Below, piece after piece: positions 27,060 to 36,722 of a stretch of DNA of 64,000 nucleotides. Both the position numbers and the translations under genes were made by a program. The number at the start of each line of letters is the position of its first letter. Within the stretch, counting starts at the first letter, position 1. Source of the DNA: Actinomadura sp. J1-007 (GTDB taxonomy: Bacteria; Actinomycetota; Actinomycetes; Streptosporangiales; Streptosporangiaceae). The notes under the pieces are model-generated. The model did no database searches and was not told where the DNA came from. It was given only the letters and a program-made list of their open reading frames with translations. The stretch is taken from contig NZ_WING01000001.1 in assembly GCF_009793335.1 (NCBI RefSeq), forward strand, positions 2,604,001 through 2,668,000, read 5' to 3'.

Positions 27060-27607
27060 CTAGCGCAGGCGGTACGCGCCGGAGGCGAGGGCGGACGCGA
27101 TGGTGTCGGCGGTCTGCTCGGGGGTGAGCGCCCCGGAGTCGAGGGCGTGCGGTTCGAGATCGCCCAGGTCGGCGAATTCGTCGAACATCTGCCCGATCGC
27201 CTCGGGATCGGTGAGAGCGCCCGTCCCGCGGGCGGTGGCGCGGGCCATGACCACGTCGCGTTCGGGACGCAGGACGACGTAATCGAGCGGAACACCGGCC
27301 TCCGCGGCGGCGCGGTGGAACGGCGCCAGGAACCAGGGGCCGACGACCCCGTCGAAGACCACGTGGTAGCCGCCCGCCGCGTATCCGGCGGCGGCGGTGG
27401 CCTGGACGTCGATGACCGTCTCGTTCTGGTGCTGCGCCTGCGGCAGGTACGGCGCGATGGCGCCGCGTTCGATGAAGCCGAAGAAGTCGTCGCCGTGCAG
27501 GCGCACGCTCGGTGTCAGCCGTCCGGCCAGCACTCGGGCCACCGTGCTCTTGCCCGCACCGCACGGACCGGTCAGCACGATGACCGACCCGGTCCCCCAT
27601 CCGCCAT
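27060..27607 (-). CDS. P-loop kinase-like ATPase, start region frameshifted
   Basis: AAA/kinase-like nucleotide-binding protein of about 180 aa. Walker A GPCGAGKSTVA lies near the N-terminus, followed by LHGDDFFGF and VVFDGVVGPW, a pattern of small gluconate-kinase or chloramphenicol-phosphotransferase-like enzymes. The best ribosome site (AGGAGG) precedes an ATG at 27607, but that frame stops at once. One added base in the C run at 27594-27598 joins it to the kinase frame. Without it the first in-frame start is a GTG at 27578 with no ribosome site. Confidence 0.7.
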
Positions 27608-27869
27608 CGGATTTCCTCCTCCTGGGCGCTGCCTACTGCTGAATCGCCGCCCATAAGACACCGCTGAGCACAAGAACGTGACAGGTTAACGTGAGAACGA
27701 CACTGCACCGCACGGATCGGCCCGCGCACGCCAGGCGGCCCCCATCCCAGTGCACCAGGCCAGAACATGGACCGGACCTCGGGCGGCGCGGCACCGTCCA
27801 TACCCGACACTCAAGCAGCGCACATATCCATCCTCATATCAATTTCTGATTCATATAAATATTGGACTT

Positions 27870-27899
27870 GCCCGGGAAGGAGATGATCTCCTGCCGGGC
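27870..27899 (+). promoter_or_regulatory. Hairpin enclosing the beta-lactamase ribosome binding site
   Basis: GCCCGG (27870-27875) pairs with CCGGGC (27894-27899) and GGAGA (27879-27883) with TCTCC (27887-27891) around the loop TGA. The only good Shine-Dalgarno tract (GGAAGGAG, 27875-27882) is inside this stem and the ATG of the beta-lactamase starts at the next base. The fold would hide the ribosome site, so translation may be conditional. The upstream stretch 27830-27865 is AT-rich and probably contains the promoter. Confidence 0.5.
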
Positions 27900-28877
27900 A
27901 TGACACGAGCTCCTCGGCTGCGGCTGGGCGCCGCGGCACTGACCGCCTGCGCCCTGCTCGGCGGTGCGGCCTACGCGACCGGCACTGCTACCGGCGATAC
28001 CCGTACGGCGAAGCCCGCCGCCGCCCAGACCGGCGGCTCCGGCACCGCCGCCTCAAACCCCGTTCTGAACGACACGCTGCGGAAACTGGAGAAGTCGTAC
28101 CACGGGCGTATCGGCGCGGTGGGCATCGACCTGGGCACCGGTAAGACCGTCGGTTACCGGGCCGGGGAACGGTTCCCGTTCAATTCCATGTTCAAGGTGT
28201 TCGCGTGCTCCGCGGTGCTACACAAGGCGCGCACGAGCAGTCCCGGGCTGATGGACAAGGTCGTCCACTGGACACCGGGCGAGATGGCGGAGCTGACCGG
28301 GAACTCCCCGGAGACCACCGAGTACACCGACACCGGCATGACACCCGCGCAACTGTGCCGCGCCGGTATCACCAAGTCCGACGGCTTCGCGGGCAACCAG
28401 CTCCTCAAGCAGATCGGCGGGCCGCCCGGCCTGACCGCGTTCTTCCGTTCCCTCGGCGACCGGGTGAGCCGCCTGGACCGGCCGGAGCCCCGGCTGACCG
28501 AGTGGGAACCCGGCGACGAGCGCGACACCACCACCCCGGCCGCCGCCGCGCGGACCTTCGCCGAGCTCACCGCCGGGACGGGCCTGCACCCCAGCGACCG
28601 CGCGCGCGTGGTCGCCTGGCTGAAGGCGAGCCTCACCGGCGCGACCCGGATCCGGGCCGGACTCCCCAAGGACTGGACGGTCGGCGACAAGACCGGCACC
28701 GGCGGCGCGCGGAACCACGGCACCGCCAACGACATCGCGATCGTCTGGCCGCCCCGGTCGAACGCCCCGTTGATCCTGTCGGTGCTCACCAACCGCGCCA
28801 CCGACGGCGTCCCGCACGACGACAAGGTGATCGCCTCCACCGCGACCGCCCTGGCCAAGGCGCTCGGCAAACTCTGA
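27900..28877 (+). CDS. Class A beta-lactamase
   Basis: 325 aa secreted serine hydrolase that opens beta-lactam rings. Signal/anchor segment about 1-27, then a Thr/Ala/Pro linker. Active-site Ser and Lys are in SMFK (Ser70, Lys73). The usual SDN is SDG (TKSDGFAGNQLL). Glu166 lies in the sequence RPEPRLTEWEPGDERDTT, with Thr at the usual Asn170. KTGTGG is the K-T-G box. These changes are uncommon but the catalytic Ser, Lys and Glu remain. ATG is chosen by signal peptide; the ribosome site is unusually placed (see the hairpin entry). Confidence 0.92.
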   Translation: MTRAPRLRLGAAALTACALLGGAAYATGTATGDTRTAKPAAAQTGGSGTAASNPVLNDTLRKLEKSYHGRIGAVGIDLGTGKTVGYRAGERFPFNSMFKVFACSAVLHKARTSSPGLMDKVVHWTPGEMAELTGNSPETTEYTDTGMTPAQLCRAGITKSDGFAGNQLLKQIGGPPGLTAFFRSLGDRVSRLDRPEPRLTEWEPGDERDTTTPAAAARTFAELTAGTGLHPSDRARVVAWLKASLTGATRIRAGLPKDWTVGDKTGTGGARNHGTANDIAIVWPPRSNAPLILSVLTNRATDGVPHDDKVIASTATALAKALGKL

Positions 28878-28937
28878 CCGAGCCGCTCGTCCACCAGGCC
28901 GAGGGCGACCGTCCACACCGAGAGACTGTGGCGCGTT

Positions 28938-29747
28938 CTACCCGTCGGCGTTGTTGAGTGGTTTGCGGCCGACGGCGCCGTAGAAAACCGCGTGTTCGGG
29001 TGGGCGCGGGGCGCCATCGGGACGCCATCGGGTGATGAACTCGACTCCGGGCTCCACCGGTTCGAGGCCGTCCATGAACCGCGCGATCGCGGCGCGGTCG
29101 CGGTGCACGGCCTGCGCCGACGACATCCGGGAGTACTCCGCGGTCGCGGTGTCGCCGGTCTCCGCGCCGAGGTCGGCGGTGGTGTGCGAGACCGCCACGT
29201 ACGAGCCCGGCGGGAGCGCGTCGCGAAGGCGCCGGACGAGGGCGTGCGGGTCGTCGGCGTCGGGGATGAAGTGCAGGACGGCGATCAGCAGCACCGCGAC
29301 GGGACGGTCGAAGTCCAGGGTGCGGCGCGCCTCGTCCAGGATCGTGTCGGGGTCGCGGAGATCGGCCTCCAGAACGGACACGTTCGGCGCCTTGCCGAGC
29401 AGTGCCCGCGCGTGCGCGACGACTCCGGGGTCGTAGTCCACGTACAGCACGCGGGCGTCGGCGTGGAACGCCTGCGCGACCTGGTGGACGTTCTCCCGCG
29501 TGGGCAGTCCCGTGCCGATGTCCAGGAACTGGTCGACGCCCTGCCCGGCGATGTAGCGGACGGCGCGGCCGAGGAACGCGCGGTTCTCGATCGCGCTGCT
29601 CTGGATGTTGGGGTTGATCTCCATCAGCCGGGCGGCGACCTGCCGGTCCGCGGCGTAGTTGTCCTTCCCGCCGATCAGGGAGTCGTAGATCCGGGCGGGC
29701 GACGGCACCGAGGCGTCGATCCCCGGAGGCGGCGGGCGCTGGTTCAC
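28938..29747 (-). CDS. SAM-dependent methyltransferase, DUF574 type
   Basis: 269 aa. SAM-binding GxGxG-like motif in FLDIGTGLPT (about 73-82), LYVDYDPGVVAHARAL (about 101-116), and the family-typical N-terminus ARIYDSLIGGKDNYAADR. A C-terminal segment LEPVEPGVEF is also typical. This family is abundant in actinomycetes, and its substrates are unknown. GTG start at 29747. A second copy occurs at 41343-42155. Confidence 0.9.
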   Translation of the reverse strand: MNQRPPPPGIDASVPSPARIYDSLIGGKDNYAADRQVAARLMEINPNIQSSAIENRAFLGRAVRYIAGQGVDQFLDIGTGLPTRENVHQVAQAFHADARVLYVDYDPGVVAHARALLGKAPNVSVLEADLRDPDTILDEARRTLDFDRPVAVLLIAVLHFIPDADDPHALVRRLRDALPPGSYVAVSHTTADLGAETGDTATAEYSRMSSAQAVHRDRAAIARFMDGLEPVEPGVEFITRWRPDGAPRPPEHAVFYGAVGRKPLNNADG

Positions 29748-30073
29748 CCCGCGAGGCTAGGCCGGACGCCCAGATGATCTCCACGGAACGACCGCATCCG
29801 GACGTCCCGCACCCGGCCACGCCCGGACCTCCCTCCGTTGAGGTGCGGGGCGTGCCGCTGCGTCCGAGGGGGCGGTCCGCGGCGGACGCGTTCCGTTTTG
29901 ACGGTGGGCTCCGTGCGCCGTTACCGTTGGTGACGTCATGGGCGTTTTCACTAAGTAACTCCAGGTGTGCCGCCGACGGTCGATCGCCGATCCCGTCGAC
30001 GCCGGCACGCGGGTGCACATCCATCACCCGGCTCCCGTCGTCCTCGGGAGCCCGACCTGGAGTTCTGACTTCC
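29748..30073. other. Intergenic region upstream of the MFS exporter
   Basis: No gene. Contains TTGACG (29898-29903) with TTACCG 17 bases later, a weak promoter candidate in the direction of the exporter, and the palindrome TGACGTCA (29931-29938) just after it, a possible operator. Confidence 0.35.
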
Positions 30074-31501
30074 TTGAACGTGTTCCGTACCGCGTTCCGT
30101 CCTGCCCTGCCCGCATCCCGGGCCGCGAGCCGATGGAAAGCCCTGGCCGTACTGTCCCTGTTGCAGTGCCTCATCGCCGTCGATGTCACGGTGGTCAACG
30201 TCGCGCTGCCCTCCATCGGCGCCGACCTGGGGGCCGGCCCCGCCGCGCTCGCCTGGGTCGTCACCGGGTACGCCCTGGTCGGCGGCGGTCTGCTGCTGCT
30301 CGGCGGCCGGATCGCCGACCTGCTGGGACGGCGCCGCGTCTTCCTCGCCGGCGCGGCCCTGTTCGGGCTGTCGTCGCTGCTCGCCGCGGCCGCGCCCGAC
30401 CTGCCCACGCTGGTCGCCGCCCGGTTCGGGCAGGGCGCCGGCGAGGCGCTCGCCTCCCCCGCCGCGATGTCGCTGATCGCCCTGCTGTTCACCGAGCCGT
30501 CCGAACGGGCCCGAGCGCTCGGCGTCTGGGGCGCGATCTCCGGGCTCGGCATGGCCGGCGGCGTCCTGCTCTCCGGCGTGCTCACCGAGCTGCTGCACTG
30601 GCGCTGGATCTTCCTGGTCAACCTGCCGGTCACGGCCGCGGTGCTCGCGCTCACCCCGCGCCTCGTACGCGCCGACCGCGCTCCGGAGCGCCGGGGCGGC
30701 CTGGACGTGCCCGGAGCCGTACTGCTGACCGCCGGTCCGCTGGCGCTGGTGTTCGGAGTGCTCCAGGCCGCGCACCGTCCGTGGAACGACCTCGCCGTCG
30801 CGCTGCCGGTCGTGGGCGGTGTCGCGGCGCTGGCGGCGTTCGTGCTGGTCGAGCACCGTTCGCGGCGGCCGCTCGTCCCGCTGTCCTTCTTCGCCAACCG
30901 CACCCGGACGGTCGCGAACGCCGCGACGGTACTGCTCAGCGCGGCCCTGTCCACCACCTTCTTCATCGTCACCCTCTACCTGCAAGACGTGCTGGGGTTC
31001 ACCCCGCTCCAGGCGGGCCTGGCGTACCTGCCGTTCTGCGCGGTGCTGCTCGTCACCCTCGTCCTGACCGAGAAGGTGATCGGGAAGCTGGGGATGAAGA
31101 GCACCGCGCTCGCCGGCCTCCTGGCGTCCGCGCTCGGCGCCGGCCTGCTGTCCCGGCTGCCCGTCGACGGGAACCTGTGGATCGACGTCCTGCCCGGCAT
31201 GATCGCGATGGCGGCCGGTATGGCGCTCGGCCTGATCGCCTTGCAGAACGCCGCGTTGCACGGCGTCACCGAACAGGACGCCGGTATCGCCTCCGGCGTG
31301 CAGCGATCCGTGGACCAGCTCGGCGGCGCGCTCGGCCTGGCCGTCCTCGTGGGAACGGCCACCGCGATCGCCGCCCACGCGCCGGGCGACATCGCCGCGC
31401 AAACGGACGGTTTCCGGGTCGCGTTCCGCTGCGCGCTCGTCGCGGTCACCGCAGCCGCGGTCGGCTTCAGCATCCTGGCCCGCAACCCGCACCAGGACTG
31501 A
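30074..31501 (+). CDS. MFS drug exporter, DHA2 (EmrB/QacA) type
   Basis: 475 aa with about 14 hydrophobic helices. Motif A region GGRIADLLGRRRVF (about 77-90) and the N-terminal ALPSIGADL with WVVTGYAL are typical of the DHA2 family of proton-driven drug exporters. A TTG at 30074 is taken as start with GGAG about 11 bases upstream; a GTG at 30080 is equally possible. No linked regulator is obvious. Confidence 0.88.
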   Translation: MNVFRTAFRPALPASRAASRWKALAVLSLLQCLIAVDVTVVNVALPSIGADLGAGPAALAWVVTGYALVGGGLLLLGGRIADLLGRRRVFLAGAALFGLSSLLAAAAPDLPTLVAARFGQGAGEALASPAAMSLIALLFTEPSERARALGVWGAISGLGMAGGVLLSGVLTELLHWRWIFLVNLPVTAAVLALTPRLVRADRAPERRGGLDVPGAVLLTAGPLALVFGVLQAAHRPWNDLAVALPVVGGVAALAAFVLVEHRSRRPLVPLSFFANRTRTVANAATVLLSAALSTTFFIVTLYLQDVLGFTPLQAGLAYLPFCAVLLVTLVLTEKVIGKLGMKSTALAGLLASALGAGLLSRLPVDGNLWIDVLPGMIAMAAGMALGLIALQNAALHGVTEQDAGIASGVQRSVDQLGGALGLAVLVGTATAIAAHAPGDIAAQTDGFRVAFRCALVAVTAAAVGFSILARNPHQD

Positions 31502-31654
31502 CCCCGCCCACCCCGCGCCGCTGAATTCCGCGCCCTCGCGCTTTTGCGCTTTTGCGCCGCAGCGTCGCTGAAATCCGGCGCTCCCCGGGGCAGCCGCCCG
31601 TCGGCCGCTGCCCCGGGGAACCACCGCGCGCCCCTCAAAGACGTCCGAAAGGGC

Positions 31655-32409
31655 TCAGGAAAGAAGGAACGACTCGATCGAGGCGGCGAGCGCCACAGGG
31701 GTCTCGTGCATGGGGTAGTGGCCGGTGTTGGCGAGCACCTGGATTCGGACGTTCGGGTAGCACGCCGACCAGGCGGCGCGGACGGCGTCCTCCGGAATGG
31801 CCCGGTCGTACTGCCCGGCGATGGCCTTGACCGGCGTCGGGTCGCCGGTGACGTCGCCCGCGAAATCGGTGTGGAGGAACGAGCGGGGATAGGCGGCGAA
31901 CGCCGCGGGCGTCGATCCGCGCATCGACACGTTGACCATGTGGTCCAGCCACGCGGTGCCGGCACGGTTGCCGGTGGCGTGGTCGAGGAGTTCGCGCCGT
32001 CCGGCGGGCGAGTGCGCCGCGGCGGCGAACGCCGCCCGCTGCCGGGCGGTGAGCGTCACGCGTCCGGCGGGAGTGGGGTGACGGCGACGAGCCTGCGCAC
32101 ACGTTCCGGCGCGTCGGCCAGAACGCGCTGGATCGCCTTGCCGCCCATGGAATGCCCGACGAGTGAGAACCGGTCCCAGCCGAGCTGGTCGGCGAGGGCG
32201 ATGAGGTCGCCGGCCATCTCCTCCACGGTGTACTCGCCCGGAACGTCGCGCCGACGGCCGTAGCCGCAGGCGTCCATCAAGGCGTAGCTGAAACGGGAGC
32301 CGTCGAGATACTCCGGGAAGCACCCCCACGCGCCGGTCGGAACGAACCAGTCGTGCGCCACGAGCACCCGGTGCGGGCCGGACCCGATGATCCAGGCGGG
32401 GACGTCCAT
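31655..32409 (-). CDS. Alpha/beta hydrolase, frameshifted
   Basis: About 250 aa in two frames. The first covers the nucleophile elbow GHSMGG and upstream oxyanion region (VAHDWF), ending VAVTPLPPDA-stop. The second carries the Asp and His regions (AGQYDRAI, TGHYPMHE) to the C-terminus. Adding one base in the G run at 32075-32078 joins them smoothly. Reaction unknown; esterase-like. The ATG overlaps the stop of the upstream MBL hydrolase as TGATG, so they are co-translated. Confidence 0.78.
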
Positions 32410-33368
32410 CAGGCGGCCTCGGCCGACCGTCCCGCGAGCCAGCGGTAGGTGAGCAGGATGTTCATCCGGTGCAGGGAGCGCACCAGCGCCCGGTACTGCT
32501 CGGGTGCGTCGGGCAACGGCTGGATGCCCCACATCGGCAATTCGTCGTACAGCACCTCGACGGGGACGCCCGCGTCCCGGCCGCGCTGGACGGCGGCGGC
32601 CAGGTTCTCCAGGTAGGAGATCCAGGCGGACAGACCGGGCTCGGCGGGCCCGAGGAACCCGTGACCGGGAACGATGGTCTCCACGTCCAGCACCGCCCGC
32701 ATGGTCCGCAGGCTGCGGGCGTACCCGACGGGGTCGCCGATCAGCGCCATCGGCGTGACCCCGTAAGGCAGGACGAAGTTGCCGGTGAACGCCACGTTCG
32801 CATCGGGCACATGGACGACGGTGTCCCCCGATCCGTTGCCCGGGCCCAGGTGCCATAGGTGCACGACCCGGCCGCCGAGGTCGATCTCGCAGAACCGGTC
32901 GACCACCACGTCCGGCTTGCGCCAGGTGTGCACGGTGTTCAGGGAGTCGTCGCCGTACATGCTCTCGGCGCGCAGCCGCTTCTCGGCCTCCAGGTCGGTC
33001 ATGGCCGCCTTGTTCAGCCGCGAGGAGAACAGCGTGACGTCCCGGTCGAACGCGGTGTTACCGAAGGTGTGGTCGCCGTGGTACGTCGTGTTGACCAGGT
33101 AGCGGACCGGCCTACCGGTCAGGCCCGCCGCCACCTGCCGGAGATGCCGCCCGACGGCGGGGGTGATCCCGGCATCGACCACGAGCGCCGCGTCCCGGCC
33201 GACGATCAGCCCGTTGTTGTCCTTGGGCACCTGGTTGGCCATCAGGGCGAACACGCCGTCGGCCAGTTCCCGCGGCTCCAGCCGCAGTCCGGCCGGGCTG
33301 AGGTTCGGCGCGACGAACCCCGGCGGGCGTTCGCCCATCTCGTGCGCGACGGGCAGGTGACCGTCCAT
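32409..33368 (-). CDS. MBL-fold metallo-hydrolase
   Basis: 319 aa. Zinc-binding signature YHGDHTFGN (HxxDH-like, about residues 106-114), later GPGNGSGDTV, and VPGHG near 235, all of the metallo-beta-lactamase fold. It is not a beta-lactamase of the classical type; closer to glyoxalase II/quorum-quenching-like enzymes. ATG at 33368 has AGGAG upstream. It overlaps the TetR stop by one base and the following hydrolase start, forming a three-gene operon. Confidence 0.86.
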   Translation of the reverse strand: MDGHLPVAHEMGERPPGFVAPNLSPAGLRLEPRELADGVFALMANQVPKDNNGLIVGRDAALVVDAGITPAVGRHLRQVAAGLTGRPVRYLVNTTYHGDHTFGNTAFDRDVTLFSSRLNKAAMTDLEAEKRLRAESMYGDDSLNTVHTWRKPDVVVDRFCEIDLGGRVVHLWHLGPGNGSGDTVVHVPDANVAFTGNFVLPYGVTPMALIGDPVGYARSLRTMRAVLDVETIVPGHGFLGPAEPGLSAWISYLENLAAAVQRGRDAGVPVEVLYDELPMWGIQPLPDAPEQYRALVRSLHRMNILLTYRWLAGRSAEAA

Positions 33369-34113
33369 CACGAACTCCTTTCGGTGAGGATGACGCTCAG
33401 GAAGAACCGCACGTGCTGGTCGACCAGCCGCCGCGCCGCGTCCAGGTCGTCCGGGGCGGCATCGGCGTGCAAATGCAGCAGGCGGGGCACCTGGAGCGGC
33501 GCGAACAGTTCCCACACCACCTGCCGGGCGGGCAGGTCGGCGCGGACGAGCCCGGCCTCCTGCCAGCGCGCGAACGGCTCCTGGAGCTGGTCGCGGGCGC
33601 TCTCGATCGCGGCGGCGAGGCCGTCCAGCCCGCCGCCCCCGCTGCCGTCACGCAGCAGCACGCTGCTGAACCGCCGGGCCCGTGGGCTGGACCAGCCCGC
33701 CATCACCCGCGCCACCAGATCCGGCACCGCCTCCCGAGGCCCCGCCCGCACCAGCGCCTCCACGTCCAGCCGCAGCGCCTCGAACGAGGCCGGGCCCGCC
33801 TCGGCGAACAGCGCGTCATAGATCGCCTGCTTGCTCGCGAAATGCCCGTAGATCGCGCTGTCCCGTACGCCGACCTTGGCGGCGATCTGCCGAACCGTGG
33901 TCGCCGCGAACCCCTGCCGCGCGAACAGCTCCAGCGCCGCGTCCAGCAGCAGTTCCCGGGTATCCGGCCCGGCCCCTTGGGCGGCCGCCCCCGCCGCCGA
34001 GCCGCCGCCGGGGCGACGGCGCCGGGCGATGTCGGCGCGACGGCTCCGGGCGTTGCCGGGGCGACGGCGCCGGGCGATGCCGGGGCGGCGTGCGTTGCCT
34101 CACGATCGTCCAC
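33368..34113 (-). CDS. TetR family regulator, frameshifted
   Basis: N-terminal extension with three PGAVAP-like repeats and RRRGRPPKG, then the HTH (LLLDAALELFARQGF, VRQIAAKVGVRDSAIYGHF) in a different frame. The frame break is at the C run 33973-33976; adding one base connects the two halves into about 248 aa. C-terminal ligand domain with many Arg/Leu. The start GTG at 34113 lacks a good ribosome site. A palindrome just upstream (34127-34136) is its likely operator. First gene of the operon with the MBL and alpha/beta hydrolases; it faces the RidA gene. Confidence 0.78.
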
Positions 34114-34126
34114 GCCGTATATTTAA

Positions 34127-34136
34127 TGAGCGCTCA
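34127..34136. promoter_or_regulatory. Palindromic operator of the TetR operon
   Basis: TGAGCGCTCA is a perfect 10-bp palindrome in the AT-rich gap between the TetR and RidA genes, 14 bases before the TetR start. It resembles short TetR operators and would allow autoregulation. Confidence 0.5.
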
Positions 34137-34247
34137 CTTAATTTGTCAACGCCGGGAACGCCTCGCCCGCCCCGCCCAGTAGAGTAAAACGGCCGTTGCA
34201 CTACCTAAAGTGGTCGTTGTAACTCCGCGAGAAAGGGAAATACGCAC

Positions 34248-34645
34248 ATGCCGCTGTCCATCTCCAATCCGTCCACGCTGCACGACCCGGTGGGCTTCGG
34301 ATACAGCCACGTCGCGAAGGTGACCGCGGGCGAGCTCGTTCTGATCGCCGGGCAGTACGCCTCGGACGGCGAAGGCCAGGTGACCACGTCCGACTTCGCC
34401 GGACAGGTCGACGAGGCTCTGGCCAACCTCGGCAAGGCCCTCGAATCGGCGGGGCTCGGCTACCGGGACGTCGCCCAGCTCCGCACGTTCATCGTGGACC
34501 ACGACTCCGACAAGCTGGCCGTCATCGGCACCGCCATCGGACGGATCTGGGGGACAAGCCGCCGACGCAGACGCTGCTCGGCGTGGCCGCCCTCGCCCTG
34601 CCCGGCATGCGTTTCGAGATCGACGCGATCGCCGTCCGCTCCTGA
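34248..34645 (+). CDS. RidA family protein, frameshifted
   Basis: About 132 aa. RidA proteins hydrolyse reactive enamine/imine intermediates. Signature GELVLIAGQYASDGEGQV, VDEALANLGKALESAGLG and IVDHDSDKL are present. The frame breaks in the G run at 34549-34553; one more G restores the family C-terminus (PPTQTLLGVAALALPGM, then FEIDAIAVRS-stop at 34643-34645). Start ATG after GAAAGGGAAA. Divergent from the TetR operon and possibly under the same operator. Confidence 0.8.
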
Positions 34646-34723
34646 CACTGCCGCCGTCCGCCGTCCGCTCCCGGTGCGGCCGCCGTCAGCGCTCGCGGAC
34701 GCCCCGGGCCGCGGACGGAGCCG

Positions 34724-35068
34724 TCACGTACTACAGAACCAGCCGTTCTGAACGTAGGCGTTCTTGTTGACCTTGCCGTAGGCGAAGCCGTGCACCCACT
34801 CGCTCAGATAGGGGTGGTCAACGGCGCCGACCTTGAACTGGTCGCCCTTGTGCAGGTGGGCGAACGGGGCGCCGCCCCTGGAGGAACGCAGGTCGAGGTC
34901 GTTCGCGCAGACCGTCAGGCGCTTGCCGACGGTGGCGGCCGCGGCCCAGGCGAACGGGCCGCCGGCGTGGGCCGTCCCGGGCGCGCCGACCACCAGGGCG
35001 GCGCCGAGGGCGGCGCAGACCGCGATGGCGCGGCGGACTCGCGGTACGGCGATGGAGTCTCGGGGCAT
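34724..35068 (-). CDS. Small secreted SH3-like protein
   Basis: 114 aa. Signal peptide 1-35 (ends AHA-GG). The mature part TVCANDLDLRSSRGGAPFAHLHKGDQFKV resembles a bacterial SH3-like domain (Val-rich start, Gly-Asp turn), followed by an aromatic/Asn tail with WFC. ATG at 35068 follows GGAAGAG. Function unknown, perhaps binding to the cell wall. Confidence 0.7.
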   Translation of the reverse strand: MPRDSIAVPRVRRAIAVCAALGAALVVGAPGTAHAGGPFAWAAAATVGKRLTVCANDLDLRSSRGGAPFAHLHKGDQFKVGAVDHPYLSEWVHGFAYGKVNKNAYVQNGWFCST

Positions 35069-35318
35069 GTTCTCTTCCTTTCCGGGATCAGGACGGGAGT
35101 GGGACGGACACACCCGAGTGCACCACGGAGAGCCCCGGTCCCCTCCCCGCCTCCAGAGAAATGTCACGAAAAACAAGAAGGTTCTGACCTGCAAAAACAG
35201 CAGTTCACAGGGCAGTTCCCCAACGAAACGAAATAGGCGAAATACCGGCAGACGCCCCGCGCCGCCACCACCCCGACCGGTAACGTCGCCCGCGTCCGAC
35301 CGACGATTGGATCCCCAG

Positions 35319-35791
35319 GTGATCAGCGGATACGACACCGTTCTCATCACCGCCGGACCCGCGGGCGGCCCGGTGGGCCGTTTCCTGCGCCGCTGGTCGT
35401 CGGACCGGTGGCCCGCGATGCGCGTCTCGCTCGACGACTCGCCCTTCCTCCCGCTCGCCGAGCAGACCGCTCCCCACCCGACCGCGCCGAAATCCTCCTC
35501 GCCGCAGACGACCAAATGGTCGCCGCATGGGACGAAAAGGGATATCACCTGTCTCCGTCGGGCGACGGCCCCCTGATGCTCGCTTACGAGCCCTGCCCGG
35601 CCTCGCGCCTGCGGATGCTCGCCCTGAACGACCCGTACTGCCGTACCGGCTTCGCCTACGAGCCGTACGAGACCACCCTGATCGCGACGGGCCTTTCCCT
35701 CATCACCATCGTCACGCCGGACCACGACAGCGATTTCTCCGTCCACGCCATCGACGCCCTGGCGACGTCCCTGGAAACCGCCGCGACCTAG
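35319..35791 (+). CDS. Hypothetical protein, frameshifted
   Basis: About 157 aa. N-terminal part ISGYDTVLITAGPAGGPVGRF and the C-terminal part AEILLAADDQMVAAWDEKGYHL to TSLETAAT lie in different frames. The break is at the C run 35472-35475; one added C joins them. Start GTG at 35319. No recognised domain; the acidic mixed composition suggests a soluble protein. Coding status is supported by the join giving uniform codon usage. Confidence 0.5.
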
Positions 35792-35990
35792 GCACCACCC
35801 CCCGCAAACCTTGCCAGTGGCAACTGGCCAAGTCTGGTCGGTACGGCGGCCTCAGGGCGCATCCAGCGAGTTCCCAGGTACTGGTGGCATCGTTGAGGAC
35901 CGATCCCGACGTACTCGCCCATACCCACTGGCCCACGAGCACACAGGGGCCTCACTCGTGCACGAGCAAGCCCGGATGGGGGAACGGCCG

Positions 35991-36634
35991 ATGCCGAAGC
36001 GGCGCAAGGTGAGCAACATCCTCGGTCTCGCCGTGCTGGTGACGTTGTCGGCGCGGCCCATGCACCCGTACGAGATCGCGTCCCTGCTGCGAGCCCGCGG
36101 CAAGGACCAGGACATGAAGATCAAGTGGGGGACGCTCTACACCGTCGTCCGCAACCTGGAGAAACACGGCTTCCTAGAGGTCGCGCAGAACGTCAGGCAC
36201 GGCGCCCGGCCCGAACGCACCGTCTACCGGATCACCGACCTCGGCCGCGAGGAGATGACCGACTGGGTCCGCGAACTGGTCGCGGTGCCCGAACGGGAGT
36301 TTCCCCGGTTCGAGGCCGCGCTCTCGTCCCTCGGCGTCCTGCCCCCGACGAGGCGGCCGAACTCCTACGCCAACGCCTCAAGGCACTCGAAACGCAGATC
36401 TGCGAGCACCGAACCGAACTCGCCGCCGCGGAGGGCCTCCCCCGCATCTTCCTCGTCGAGACCGAATACGACCTGGCCCTGCGCGTGGCCGAGGCCGACT
36501 GGGTCCGCGTCCTCCTGGAGGACCTCACCCAGGGAACACTGGCCGGACTCGACGTATGGCGCGGCTACCACGAGACAGGCCACGTCCCCGAAGAAATCGC
36601 AGACTGGGCCGAAAAGGGCGCCATCGACCACTGA
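35991..36634 (+). CDS. PadR family transcriptional regulator, frameshifted
   Basis: About 214 aa. Winged-helix PadR domain (about 8-100) with LVTLSARPMHPYEI and WGTLYTVVRNLEKHGFL, then a coiled-coil C-terminal region (AELLRQRLKALETQICEHRTEL). These are in different frames: the break is in the C run 36342-36346 and adding one base restores the full length. ATG at 35991 after GGGGGAAC. Regulates an unknown gene. Confidence 0.84.
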
Positions 36635-36645
36635 CCGTCGCAACG

Positions 36646-36693
<48 letters not shown>

Positions 36694-36722
36694 AGGTGCG
36701 AACGCCCCCACGCCCGCCGCCC

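Noticed and set aside
24607..27063. 818-residue plus-strand open frame
   Set aside because: Antisense to the decarboxylase and AraC genes; composition is that of a shadow frame in high-GC DNA.
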